Of a stretch of DNA of 64,000 nt, positions 8,693-17,316 are shown piece by piece (the stretch's first letter is position 1; each line of letters opens with the position of its first letter). The stretch spans positions 81,499-145,498 of the forward strand of contig JBEKYC010000007.1 of the NCBI GenBank assembly GCA_049511415.1. The letters are read 5' to 3'. The position numbers and the translations under genes were made by a program. The notes below the pieces were generated by a model. The model did no database searches. It saw only the letters and a list, made by a program, of their open reading frames with translations, and was not told the origin of the DNA. Source of the DNA: Bog-159 sp049511415. Its GTDB lineage: Bacteria; Acidobacteriota; Terriglobia; Bryobacterales; Bryobacteraceae.

Positions 8693-10060
8693 ATGCTCAA
8701 TCCCGCCATCTTTCGCGAATACGACATCCGCGGCATCGCCGACCAGGAGCTGCGCGATGTGGATGTCGAGATGCTGGGGCGCGCGGTGGGCACTTATCTG
8801 CGCCGGCACGGCGCCGAGCAGGTGAATCTGGGCCGCGACTGCCGTTTAAGCTCCGAACGTCTGCGTGATGCGCTGGCATGCGGTCTGAAGGCCAGCGGCT
8901 GCCAGTTACGGGATATCGGCGTGGCGCCGACTCCGTTGCTCTACTATTCCGTCTTTCATCTGAAGGCCGGGGCTGCCATCATGATCACCGGTAGCCATAA
9001 TCCGGCCGAATACAACGGTTTCAAGATCGTGTGCGGCGGATCGACCATTCACGGCGGCCAGATCCAGGAGATCCGCCGCCTGATGGAGCAGCGCGACTTC
9101 GTGTCGGGCGCCGGCAGCGAGGCAAGCGTGGACGTGAGCGAGGCGTATGTCAACGAAGTGGCCGCGCAGTTCCATTTTCCGCGGCGCATCAAAGTGGTAA
9201 TCGATGCCGGAAACGGCACCGGCGGGCCGATTATGCATCGGCTGCTGGAGCGCCTGAACTGCGAGGCCACCGAGTTGTTTTTCGAGATGGACGGACGCTT
9301 CCCGAATCATCATCCGGATCCGACGGTGGTCGAAAACCTGGAGCCGCTGATGGCCGCCGTGCGCGCGCAAAAGGCCGACCTGGGGATCGCTTTTGACGGC
9401 GACACCGATCGCATCGGGGCGGTGGACGAGAGCGGCGAGGTGGTCTTCGGCGACCGCCTCATGATTATCTACGCGCGCGAGATCCTGAGCCGCAAGCCGG
9501 GTGCCACGTTTATCGGCGAGGTAAAGTGCTCGCAGGTGCTGTACGACGACATCCGGCGCCGCGGCGGCAACCCCATCATGTGGCGGACGGGGCATTCGCT
9601 CATCAAAGCCAAGATGAAGGAGTCGCGGGCGGAACTGGCCGGCGAAATGAGCGGCCATATGTTCTTCGCGGATCGCTATTACGGCTTCGATGATGCCCTC
9701 TATGCGGCCTGCCGGCTGCTGGAGATCGTGGCGCATTCGGGGCAGCCGCTCTCGGCGCAATTGGCGGATTTGCCGCGCACGTTCACGACTCCGGAAATTC
9801 GCGTGGATTGTGCGGACGATATCAAATTCGAAGTGGTGCGGCGCGTTACCGAAGGTTTCCGCCAGACGCACGAAATCATCGACGTGGATGGCGCAAGGGT
9901 GCTGTTTCCGGAAGGCTGGGGACTCGTGCGGGCGTCGAACACGCAGCCGGTGCTGGTGCTGCGCTTCGAGGCCACCACGCCGGAACTGCTGGCGCGCTAT
10001 CGCCAGGAGACGGAAGCCGTGGTGGCGGAGGCCGTCGCGGCCAGTCAAGGAGCGTCGTAG
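8693..10060 (+). CDS. manB: Phosphomannomutase/phosphoglucomutase
   Basis: 455 residues, start ATG 8693 (N-terminus MLNPAIFREYDIRGIA, the usual family start). Alpha-D-phosphohexomutase domains are in order: the catalytic phosphoserine loop ITGSHNPAEYNGFKI, the Mg2+ loop FDGDTDRIGAVDE, the sugar-binding loop GEMSGHMFF, and a C-terminal phosphate-binding segment around FPEGWGLVRASNTQP. It interconverts hexose 6- and 1-phosphates for envelope polysaccharide precursors. Length and all motifs are normal, so it is probably functional. The 3' end overlaps the convergent dacB gene by 16 bases. Gene symbol is by family (ManB/AlgC type); mannose versus glucose preference cannot be told. Confidence 0.93.
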   Translation: MLNPAIFREYDIRGIADQELRDVDVEMLGRAVGTYLRRHGAEQVNLGRDCRLSSERLRDALACGLKASGCQLRDIGVAPTPLLYYSVFHLKAGAAIMITGSHNPAEYNGFKIVCGGSTIHGGQIQEIRRLMEQRDFVSGAGSEASVDVSEAYVNEVAAQFHFPRRIKVVIDAGNGTGGPIMHRLLERLNCEATELFFEMDGRFPNHHPDPTVVENLEPLMAAVRAQKADLGIAFDGDTDRIGAVDESGEVVFGDRLMIIYAREILSRKPGATFIGEVKCSQVLYDDIRRRGGNPIMWRTGHSLIKAKMKESRAELAGEMSGHMFFADRYYGFDDALYAACRLLEIVAHSGQPLSAQLADLPRTFTTPEIRVDCADDIKFEVVRRVTEGFRQTHEIIDVDGARVLFPEGWGLVRASNTQPVLVLRFEATTPELLARYRQETEAVVAEAVAASQGAS

Positions 10061-11607
10061 GCGGCAGCGGCGATCTCGCCCAGAACGCTGCCGGCGGTAT
10101 GCATAACTGTGTCCGGGTCGCCGTCAAACATGCTGAGGTATGCGGCGAACGCCAGGCGTTGACCGTCCTTCCGGTCGATGTATCCGGCGATGCCTTTCGC
10201 CGTCAGCATCAACGAGCGGTGGAGCAGATCTCCCGTGGCGAGAGTGCCGGTCTTGGCGTGCACATGACCTGCGGCGGGCGAATCGGTTTGGATATCCCAC
10301 AGCGTGCCGTCTTTGCCCAGGATCGGCAGGGCCTTGAAGAATGCCGGGAAGACCCGGTCCTGGCCGGCAAGGTAAATCAGGTAGTGCACCATGAAGTCCG
10401 GCGTGAAAAAGGCGGCTCCGCCTGCGCCATCGCTCTGGGAGGCGCCGGAGACATCCAGACCGGCTTTGCCGAGGAATTCTTTCTCCAGGTCGAATCCGGC
10501 CTGGAGCGGATCCAAATGATTGGCGCCGGCCACCGCGCCCAGGATATAAGGGGTCATGCCGGCATGTAGATTCTGGCTCACCTTCAGGGTGACTTTGGCC
10601 TCCTCGGAGAACGGCGGCGAGACATGTTCGGCCAACTGATTTCCCGGTTTGTAATAGGCCCTCGCCGAAGCGCCGGGAACGGGGCGATTCAGATCGACAG
10701 GGGCGGAGACGCCCGCCTCGCGCAGGGCTTCCACGAAAGCCATTTGGGCGAAGCGGCTAGGCTCCGGGACGCGGTAGGTTCGCAAAATGGTCGAGGCTGG
10801 CGGCACGGTCCCCAGTACGGTGACCGTGTAACTGCCGTCAGGCGCGCGCTCGTCGTTGAACGAAATGTCGGCGGCCCTGCCGGGTGCTACCGTCTTCACC
10901 TGATTGATCACGTGCACATATTGCGTGGCGGGTGACAGAGAGAGCCTGGGCGCGGCGCCTTCGGTTTCCGAGGTGATGAAGACGTCGATCAAGTTGTCGT
11001 TGACGGCGACCGGCGAGAGGACCACGCCCGTGCCGAGCTCGCGATCGCCTTCCGGAAACATACTGACATCTACCAGAACGTGTCCGGCTACTTTACGGAC
11101 ACCCGCCTTCGCGACCTGGGCCGCGAGTTCGCGAATGACCGCCAGCGGATCGCCGGGAACCACGTTGGCGCCGCCGGGCAGTGTGTCATAGGCATGATCC
11201 TTGTTTTGAAAAGCCAGCGTGCCGTCCGGCTGAATGCGATTGGACAGGTTCGGGTCACCCGCCGCGACCAACACCAGATCCCCGTTCAGAGTGCCGTCGG
11301 GCGCGATAGGCCCGGTGCGATAGACGGCGGTGTGAAAATGGTAGTCCGGTCCGAGCAAGGAGAGCGCGGTTCCCTCGGTCAACAGCTTGGTGGTGGATGC
11401 GGCCGTGAAGAATTGTTGCTCGTCCAGACGGTAGACCGGCTGGTTCGCCGTGATCGACCAGAACTCCATGCCGAAGCGCGTGTGGCGGTATTCGGGGCGG
11501 CTGATGATTGCGGCGATGCGCGCGGCGAGCGACGAATCCGCGGCTGGTGCCGGACGAGAAGAGCACAAAACCAGGATGGCCGCGGAGATCACGGCGCCTT
11601 TTTTCAT
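10045..11607 (-). CDS. dacB: D-alanyl-D-alanine carboxypeptidase/endopeptidase (PBP4 type)
   Basis: 520 residues from the ATG at 11607, which gives a signal peptide (MKKGAVISAAILVLCSSRPAPAADS); longer upstream starts would bury it. Penicillin-binding motifs: SxxK as STTK in FFTAASTTKLLTEGT, SxN as SQN in VSQNLHAGMTPY, and KTG in HVHAKTGTLATG. The large insert between SxxK and SxN is typical of class C PBP4 (DacB). It trims peptidoglycan cross-links in the periplasm. It is transcribed divergently from the LodA-like gene across 70 bases. Confidence 0.93.
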   Translation of the reverse strand: MKKGAVISAAILVLCSSRPAPAADSSLAARIAAIISRPEYRHTRFGMEFWSITANQPVYRLDEQQFFTAASTTKLLTEGTALSLLGPDYHFHTAVYRTGPIAPDGTLNGDLVLVAAGDPNLSNRIQPDGTLAFQNKDHAYDTLPGGANVVPGDPLAVIRELAAQVAKAGVRKVAGHVLVDVSMFPEGDRELGTGVVLSPVAVNDNLIDVFITSETEGAAPRLSLSPATQYVHVINQVKTVAPGRAADISFNDERAPDGSYTVTVLGTVPPASTILRTYRVPEPSRFAQMAFVEALREAGVSAPVDLNRPVPGASARAYYKPGNQLAEHVSPPFSEEAKVTLKVSQNLHAGMTPYILGAVAGANHLDPLQAGFDLEKEFLGKAGLDVSGASQSDGAGGAAFFTPDFMVHYLIYLAGQDRVFPAFFKALPILGKDGTLWDIQTDSPAAGHVHAKTGTLATGDLLHRSLMLTAKGIAGYIDRKDGQRLAFAAYLSMFDGDPDTVMHTAGSVLGEIAAAAYDAP

Positions 11608-11614
11608 GCAGGCC

Positions 11615-11620
11615 AGTGTA
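11615..11620 (-). promoter_or_regulatory. -10-like TACACT for dacB
   Basis: On the minus strand TACACT is followed by exactly 7 bases and then the dacB ATG. There is no Shine-Dalgarno sequence, which fits leaderless initiation. Confidence 0.45.
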
Positions 11621-11646
11621 ACACCGCTAGTCCGGCGAGCCTTGTG

Positions 11647-11669
11647 TGGCACGGTATAATGGCGTGCCA
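11647..11669. promoter_or_regulatory. Dyad enclosing a TATAAT: candidate operator/promoter of the LodA-like gene
   Basis: Perfect 7-base inverted arms TGGCACG (11647-11653) and CGTGCCA (11663-11669) are separated by 9 bases. TATAAT (11655-11660) lies in the spacer, 17 bases before the ATG at 11678. A dimeric regulator bound here would cover the -10 box. The site lies in the divergent region between dacB and the LodA-like gene. Confidence 0.5.
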
Positions 11670-11677
11670 TAAGCTAA

Positions 11678-13978
11678 ATGCCACTGATCGATTCTGTGTT
11701 TGCAGCGTGCCAGCGCCTAGGCAAGCTGGGCTGGCGCGATTATCTGTTGGAAGTGTCGGATCTTGACATTGGCCAGGCCAGTGCCGCGGATCTGGCGCGT
11801 GAGTTGGCCCGGACGCTGGCGCGCATCGACCGCACAGCGCCAGGCTTCGAGGATTTCGCGCTGGAAGGGAAGTGCGGCATCGAGCCGGGACAGCCGGCGC
11901 ATAGCTTGCTGTATCACGCGCTGGCCGCGCCTGGATTGGGCCATGGTAAGGTTGTTCATTTCCCCACACCCGACGAAATCGACCTGGTCGAAAACTACGT
12001 CTACGGCGTCCAGCCGCCGTCCATTGCGGACCTGCGGTTGCGCGCGGGCGGCGCGTCTCTGGCTATCGTGGTGTACGCCGTGCAATACCGCCAGGCAGTT
12101 TCGACGGTGCATCAGAACCACGCGGACATGTGTTACGCGCGTGCAGGTCTGGCGCGGGTGGGCACCAACGGGGCGCAATACGATGCAGTGGCCCGGGGGT
12201 ACGACAGCCTCAGTTCCACGCGGAACGAGGTCTTCACGATTCCGTGCCGTTATGCGGCATATATCGCCGCGCACTTGAAGGGCGACGCGCAAAGCTTCGG
12301 TCCGTTGCGCTTCCGACGGGGCGGCGTGGACGCGGAAGGCGATCCCGTGAAATCGGATAGCGACCGGTTCTTCTGGGTGCCGCTGCACAAGGTATTCAGC
12401 GGCGCGGAGTGCGTGCGCGGCCGCAATCTGACTCTGGTATTCGTAACGCACCACCATAACCAAAAGCTGCGCCGCATTCATCTTTACCTGCAGCAACGCG
12501 GTCTCGCCACGCCGTACGCAGGCGCCATTCTGGAAGCATTTCCGTTTGTCATCCCGGAAGACATGCTGGTCGGCAAGCAGGTCGCCATGGGTTCGGTTCT
12601 GCTTTCGCCGCAACCGCACCCGCTGGTGGAGGAGGCGCTGGGGACTGGCTCACCCATCACTTTCCCCGTTCCTCCAGGCGGCGCGACCGCTAGCGGCTCC
12701 TTCCGCATTCCTTCCCTTCCTTCCGGCGCCCGGATCGCCTCCGAATACGTGTACGTGCGGCAGAAGGTCCTAAAAGATGGCCGCAAAGGGAACCTGAACC
12801 AGGATCCCAATCTGGTGCGGGCGATCAACATGGGCGAGTACGACGCGCAGCATTACGTGGATTATTCAGGCGACGGATGGATTCAGGCACAGTGCGACGG
12901 ACTGGCTTTGGACATTCCGCAGAGCTTGCCGGCGTATTCGATTATTACCGCGCCGCATCCCTATCCGGAAGTCGCGGTGGAGGATTTCTTCGACTGGTGG
13001 AAGCAGTCGGCGCCGCCGGATGTGCGCGCCGCTCTGTTTCCGGATTATCAGGGGCCGCTGCCGCCGGAGCCGCTTTCCGACGCTCGCATCACGGCCAACA
13101 TCACTTTCCGGCAGACCGCCAATATCAGCACCAGCGGGCCGGTGTTCGCGAGTAACGACGACTCCTATACGGCGATCCTATCGGGGCTGGGCGCGGGTAG
13201 CGATGCGCCCACCACGTTGAACCGCACGACTTATCACCGCGTGTCGCCTTTACCGGATAACGCCTCCGGCCTATTCGCGCCCGGCTGGGATATCAGTATC
13301 GATTTCAATGAAGACGAGAACTCGCCGAACGGAGTTCTGCATCTGGCCAATTACGGCGGCGGGAGCCCGTTTCTGGAGGATACCCGTTTGTGCACCGCCG
13401 AGAATGCGTTCTGGCCCGCCATCGCTCCGGATCAGACGCGCGTGTACAATCCGGGCAATTATCCCACCGTCACGCCGGTTCCGCAATCGCGCCTGGGTTG
13501 GGACGGCCTGCCCGCGCCACAACTGATTGCTCCCGGTGAGGCGCAGTTCGTGAACCTGGCCTACTCCGATTACGTGCAGCAGTTTTTGGGCAAAGGGTTC
13601 GACTTCGCGAAAATCGGCGCGACCACCACCGCGGATTATGAAATGTGGAGCCTGCTAATGGCGCGCGTCTACGAAACCATCGCCGCAACAGATACGCTTT
13701 CGCAAATCAAATGGGCCGTGCTTGAGTTCGACAAGGCGTCCGTTGGTGCGGCCGACGCGGAGCAGTTGGAAGTGGCGCAAAAGGTGACCGGCATCAGTTT
13801 GGACGAGCCTTACCGATTCTACATGATCGTGCCGCAATCGGCGGTGCCTTTGCCCGATCAGCCGATCGTGGTGCGGACTTCCTTCCAACGCTCGGTGCTG
13901 GCTTTCGCCACGCCGCAATACGTGCTGTATCTGGATTCCTGGAATGCAGGATGGCAGTGGCGTGGCTTTCAATTGTGA
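11678..13978 (+). CDS. Large LodA/GoxA-like protein, candidate cysteine tryptophylquinone oxidase
   Basis: 766 residues, no signal peptide. I do not recognise the N-terminal ~350 residues, which have GIEPGQPAHSLLYHAL and a FPTPDEIDLVENYVYG segment. The C-terminal half has a motif resembling the cofactor site of LodA-type amino acid oxidases: Cys572 followed by FWP and PD (RLCTAENAFWPAIAPD), and Trp608 in RLGWDGLP as a possible cross-link partner. The spacing of 36 residues is shorter than the roughly 65 I recall for LodA, so homology is uncertain. The strongest support is the overlapping LodB-like flavoprotein next door, since LodB/GoxB proteins are needed to make the quinone in LodA/GoxA. 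If correct, it would oxidise an amine or amino acid and release H2O2. Otherwise it is a conserved protein of unknown function. Confidence 0.5.
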   Translation: MPLIDSVFAACQRLGKLGWRDYLLEVSDLDIGQASAADLARELARTLARIDRTAPGFEDFALEGKCGIEPGQPAHSLLYHALAAPGLGHGKVVHFPTPDEIDLVENYVYGVQPPSIADLRLRAGGASLAIVVYAVQYRQAVSTVHQNHADMCYARAGLARVGTNGAQYDAVARGYDSLSSTRNEVFTIPCRYAAYIAAHLKGDAQSFGPLRFRRGGVDAEGDPVKSDSDRFFWVPLHKVFSGAECVRGRNLTLVFVTHHHNQKLRRIHLYLQQRGLATPYAGAILEAFPFVIPEDMLVGKQVAMGSVLLSPQPHPLVEEALGTGSPITFPVPPGGATASGSFRIPSLPSGARIASEYVYVRQKVLKDGRKGNLNQDPNLVRAINMGEYDAQHYVDYSGDGWIQAQCDGLALDIPQSLPAYSIITAPHPYPEVAVEDFFDWWKQSAPPDVRAALFPDYQGPLPPEPLSDARITANITFRQTANISTSGPVFASNDDSYTAILSGLGAGSDAPTTLNRTTYHRVSPLPDNASGLFAPGWDISIDFNEDENSPNGVLHLANYGGGSPFLEDTRLCTAENAFWPAIAPDQTRVYNPGNYPTVTPVPQSRLGWDGLPAPQLIAPGEAQFVNLAYSDYVQQFLGKGFDFAKIGATTTADYEMWSLLMARVYETIAATDTLSQIKWAVLEFDKASVGAADAEQLEVAQKVTGISLDEPYRFYMIVPQSAVPLPDQPIVVRTSFQRSVLAFATPQYVLYLDSWNAGWQWRGFQL

Positions 13979-15026
13979 TGTAGCGATCGCCGGGGGCGGT
14001 CCGGCGGGCAGCGCGGCGGCTATCTGGTGCGCCTCGCATGGGCTGAATGTTTGCCTGGCGGAGGCGCAGGCGTTTCCGCGCGATCGGCCGGGCGAAAGCT
14101 TACACCCGGGCATCACCTCGCTGTTCGATCGACTGGGCGTAGCGGACGCGGTGAACGCCGCGGGTTTCCTGCGCCACACGGGACATTGGGTCGGATGGGG
14201 CGGGCCGCCGCAATTCAAGGCATTCGGCAAGGACTCGCGCGGCGCGTGGCTGGGCTTTCAGGCCTGGCGCGCGCAACTGGATGCCATCCTGCTGCGGCGC
14301 GCCGATGCTGCCAATGCGCGCATCCTGCAGCCTTGCCGGGCGATCGCGCCGATTACCGCCGACGGCCGCATCGCGGGTCTGCGCACGGAAGCGGGGGACA
14401 TTCGCGCGCGTTTCGTCCTGGACGCGACGGGGAGCCGGCATTGGCTGCACCTGCAGGCGGGCTTAGGCTTGCGGCGCGCATCGCGGCGCCTGATCGCGAC
14501 CTATGGCTACGCCGCGGGCGCGGCCGGCCAGTTCCCGCCCGATCCGATTCTATTGGCAAACCCTGGCGGGTGGGTCTGGTTGGCGCGCGTGCGTTCGGAA
14601 CTGATGGCCTGGACTCAACTGGATTTCGCCAGCCTCCGCCGGCAACCGCCGGGGGCCGTCCGGAACCTGGCTGCCGCCAGTGCCGTGCGTGGCGCCGATG
14701 TGACTTGGCGCATGGTGGACGCCTGCGCGGGCAGCGGTTATTTTGTGCTGGGGGATGCCGCCTCGGTGATCGATCCGGCTGCGTCGCATGGCGTACTAAA
14801 GGCCATCGAGTCGGGAATGCTGGCCGGAAAACTGATCGCACAGGTGTGCCACGGCGCGCTGGCGGAAGACACCGCGGCAGCCATCTATCGCGACTGGGTG
14901 CGGCAATGGTTCGAGCGGGACTGCCGGCGTTTAGGCGATCTCTACGCCGCGCTGCAGGCCACCAGCGGGGCGGGCGCGTCGTCCGCATCCATTTCGGCGG
15001 GAATCGCGCGAATGAGTTTGCGCTGA
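13944..15026 (+). CDS. LodB-like FAD-dependent oxidoreductase (halogenase superfamily)
   Basis: 360 residues from ATG 13944; a GTG at 13962 is an equally good start and brings the protein closer to the usual family N-terminus. The Rossmann motif AIAGGGPAGSAAA sits at the very start, then RPGESLHPGITSLFDRLGV, the signature of LodB/GoxB and related flavoproteins. A second FAD contact is in FVLGDAASVIDPAASHGV. The WxWxIP motif of true flavin halogenases is not seen. It overlaps the 3' end of the LodA-like gene, so the two are translationally linked. The likely role is modifying that partner (Trp hydroxylation or cross-linking), by analogy with LodB. The 3' end overlaps the convergent radical SAM gene by 85 bases. 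Confidence 0.75.
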   Translation: MQDGSGVAFNCDVAIAGGGPAGSAAAIWCASHGLNVCLAEAQAFPRDRPGESLHPGITSLFDRLGVADAVNAAGFLRHTGHWVGWGGPPQFKAFGKDSRGAWLGFQAWRAQLDAILLRRADAANARILQPCRAIAPITADGRIAGLRTEAGDIRARFVLDATGSRHWLHLQAGLGLRRASRRLIATYGYAAGAAGQFPPDPILLANPGGWVWLARVRSELMAWTQLDFASLRRQPPGAVRNLAAASAVRGADVTWRMVDACAGSGYFVLGDAASVIDPAASHGVLKAIESGMLAGKLIAQVCHGALAEDTAAAIYRDWVRQWFERDCRRLGDLYAALQATSGAGASSASISAGIARMSLR

Positions 15027-17044
15027 TACAGGGTCTGCAGGGCATACTCCGCCACATCCTGGGACGAAAGGCGGCCCACGGGCTGGCAGGCGGAGGCGAA
15101 GCGATCGAGAACTTCGTCCACCGTTAACGAACCGTCGCACATGGCGAGCATTTGGGCTGCCAGCGGAGTTAGCTTTACTACCTGGACCTCATCGCCTGTC
15201 GCCCGGGTGGCAACCGTTGACGGCCGATCAATCGAATCGTCGGCGGGTTGATGGGTACGCAGCAACTCGGCGACGCGGGCCGGATCGGAATTCAAGTGCA
15301 GGATGTAGACGTGCGTCTCCAGCTCCAAACGCATGTCGCTTTGCAGAACCTCGAAGTTCTGCGGCCCACGAAGGCAGCACTGTTCGCGTAAGACTGCAAG
15401 CAAGGCTTCTTCAAATTCGAGCAGCACGCACTCGAACGCGCCGCGGGCTTCCGCCGGACGGCTGCGCAGGAAGCGGACGAAGTGGCGGTCGAAGGTCCAG
15501 GTGGAGTAATAGTGGCGGACCTCGGGACCGCGATCGTGCGGCACCAGATCACGGCTCCAGGCACGCCACTCGTCGTAAAGCTGCAGAATATCACCGCAGC
15601 GGTCGTGGCAGGCGGCCAGGATCCAACGGAAGCGACCCTCACAGCGCAGTGTGAACTCGCGCAGCTCCTGCAAATAACGGCGGTCCAGGTGCGGGGTGGG
15701 GATAGCGTAGAAATTGGGAAAGACTTCCGGATGCGACGCGATCAACTCGCGCTCGCGCGCTCCTTGCGACCAGCCCGCGTGGGACATGTCCGCGTAAATA
15801 TCTTCCAGTACCAGCCGGTCGCGATATTGCGCTTGGAGCGGCGTCCCGGCGAGGGGCGCCAGCAGGTGGATCTGCGGCACTACTTCGGGATCGCGCAGCG
15901 ATTCCGCCAGAAAAGCCACCGTGGCACGCACATCGTCCATGGTCTCTTCCGGAAAACCAACAATGGACGATGCAGCCGTGCGCATGCCGTAGCGCGTGGT
16001 GGTATGCACGATCCGGCGCGCCTCCTCCAGATCGAGCCGCTTCTCGATGATCTTCTGAATGCGCGGCGAGCCGGATTCGATGCCAAAAAAGATGGAAACG
16101 CAGCCGGCGCGCGCCATTAGGGCGATCAGTTCCTCGTCGAGAGAATCGGTGCGCGCGCTGCATCCCCAGCGATAGCCGCGGCCGCTGGTGAGCAGCGCTT
16201 CGCAGAATGCGGCCACCCGCCGCCGGTCGACAGTGAACATGTCGTGCTGCAGGTCGAAATATTCCACCGCATACCGGGCTTGCAGCAGATTCATTTCCTG
16301 CATCACCCTGGCGGGAGACTTGAGGCGGAAGCGCCGGCGAAAGAAATCGTTGGTGGAACAAAAGGTGCATCCGAAGGGGCAGCCGCGGCCGAGTTCCAGG
16401 GGCAGGCTGCGGACCACCGGCGGCATGCCCGGGTACAGGTGAAATGCTGGCGTGGGCAGTGCGTCCAGATCCGCCACCAACTCAGGCTGCGGACCGCGGC
16501 GCACCTCGCCGCCGGCGCGATAAGTGGCGCCGGGCGTCGATTCCGGCGCGCGGCCCTCCTTGAGGCGCGTTACAAATTCCGGCAGGCTGCGATCGGCCTC
16601 GCCCCGCAGAATGAAGTCCACGAACGGGAAGTCGCGCAAAGTGGCGGCATCCACCGCGGAGGCCTGCGGACCGCCCAGCAGATTCACGGCGGATGGGCGC
16701 AGCTCTTTCAGCCGCGCGGCGGTTTGAATAGTGATGGGGTAGCTGTTGCAGATGGTCGAGAAGCCGTACAGATCGGCATCGCGCGCCGCCAGATGCTCCG
16801 CGGCGTAGTGACTGTATGACAGGCCTTGGAGGCGCGCGTCCGAATCCAGATAGTCTAAGTACCAGGAATTCGAATCGACGATTTCCGGTGTCACACCGGC
16901 AGCTTCCAGGTCGGCCGCCAGAGTCAGCACGCCGAGCGGAATATCCCCCGCCGAAGCCCGTAAGCCGGCGCTCTCAAATTGCGCCGGATCGGCAAAGTCC
17001 GTGACGGTCGGAATGCTGACCAGACATATTTTCGGAGGTGCCAT
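14942..17044 (-). CDS. B12-binding radical SAM protein with C-terminal PqqD-like domain
   Basis: 700 residues, ATG at 17044. The N-terminal ~200 residues have a cobalamin-binding fold pattern (IPLGVLTLAADLEAAGV; DLYGFSTICNSYP; NLLGGPQASAV). The radical SAM Cys cluster is Cys222-x3-Cys226-x2-Cys229 (RGCPFGCTFCSTNDFF), followed by a SSIVGFPEETMDDV segment typical of the TIM barrel. At about residues 600-680 a winged-helix segment (KLTPLAAQMLAMCDGSLTV...) matches the PqqD/RiPP-recognition-element pattern. A PqqD-like part on a B12-radical SAM enzyme points to a peptide or protein substrate. The gene for a 63-residue peptide lies 5 bases upstream. Chemistry (methylation, epimerisation, cross-link) cannot be told. 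Confidence 0.85.
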   Translation of the reverse strand: MAPPKICLVSIPTVTDFADPAQFESAGLRASAGDIPLGVLTLAADLEAAGVTPEIVDSNSWYLDYLDSDARLQGLSYSHYAAEHLAARDADLYGFSTICNSYPITIQTAARLKELRPSAVNLLGGPQASAVDAATLRDFPFVDFILRGEADRSLPEFVTRLKEGRAPESTPGATYRAGGEVRRGPQPELVADLDALPTPAFHLYPGMPPVVRSLPLELGRGCPFGCTFCSTNDFFRRRFRLKSPARVMQEMNLLQARYAVEYFDLQHDMFTVDRRRVAAFCEALLTSGRGYRWGCSARTDSLDEELIALMARAGCVSIFFGIESGSPRIQKIIEKRLDLEEARRIVHTTTRYGMRTAASSIVGFPEETMDDVRATVAFLAESLRDPEVVPQIHLLAPLAGTPLQAQYRDRLVLEDIYADMSHAGWSQGARERELIASHPEVFPNFYAIPTPHLDRRYLQELREFTLRCEGRFRWILAACHDRCGDILQLYDEWRAWSRDLVPHDRGPEVRHYYSTWTFDRHFVRFLRSRPAEARGAFECVLLEFEEALLAVLREQCCLRGPQNFEVLQSDMRLELETHVYILHLNSDPARVAELLRTHQPADDSIDRPSTVATRATGDEVQVVKLTPLAAQMLAMCDGSLTVDEVLDRFASACQPVGRLSSQDVAEYALQTLYQRKLIRAIPAEMDADDAPAPLVACSAA

Positions 17045-17049
17045 GGCCC

Positions 17050-17241
17050 CTACTGCTTGGGTCTGGCCGGTGGCTTCTCCGGCTTATTGGCCGCCACATC
17101 ATCATTGAGAAATAATCGGATGGAGCTATCGGTCACATCCAGCACTTTGCTCAAGTGCTCGGTTTCCTCCGGTGTCAGATCGCGCTTCAGCTTCACGGTG
17201 ATTCCGTAGACATCACCCTTCTTGCCGCCGCTGGTCTTCAT
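17050..17241 (-). CDS. 63-residue small protein, candidate substrate of the radical SAM enzyme
   Basis: The ATG at 17241 is preceded by AAGGAGGAAGCCT, one of the best ribosome-binding sites in the window, and by a sigma70-like promoter. The peptide starts MKTSGGKKGDVYGITVKLK, has a predicted helical middle (LTPEETEHLSKVLDV), then SSIRLFLNDD and a Lys/Pro-rich end (KPEKPPARPKQ). It has no signal peptide and no Cys. It ends 5 bases before the radical SAM start. Position, size and strong expression signals fit a RiPP-type precursor or a small partner protein. No known precursor family was recognised. Confidence 0.65.
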   Translation of the reverse strand: MKTSGGKKGDVYGITVKLKRDLTPEETEHLSKVLDVTDSSIRLFLNDDVAANKPEKPPARPKQ

Positions 17242-17263
17242 AGGCTTCCTCCTTATCTGAGCA

Positions 17264-17292
17264 ACTGTACATCAAAACCTGGCGGGTAGCAA
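17264..17292 (-). promoter_or_regulatory. Sigma70-type promoter of the small protein/radical SAM operon
   Basis: On the minus strand the -35 is TTGCTA (17292-17287), the spacer is 17 bases, and the -10 is TACAGT (17269-17264) preceded by TG (extended -10). It lies about 22 bases before the start codon, leaving room for the strong AAGGAGG site. Confidence 0.5.
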
Positions 17293-17316
17293 ACGGTTTT
17301 TCGAATTTCGGGCTTA

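Noticed and set aside
13944..15026. Flavin-dependent tryptophan halogenase
   Set aside because: The WxWxIP motif and the halogenase Lys region are not seen. GESLHPG together with the overlapping LodA-like gene fits LodB better.
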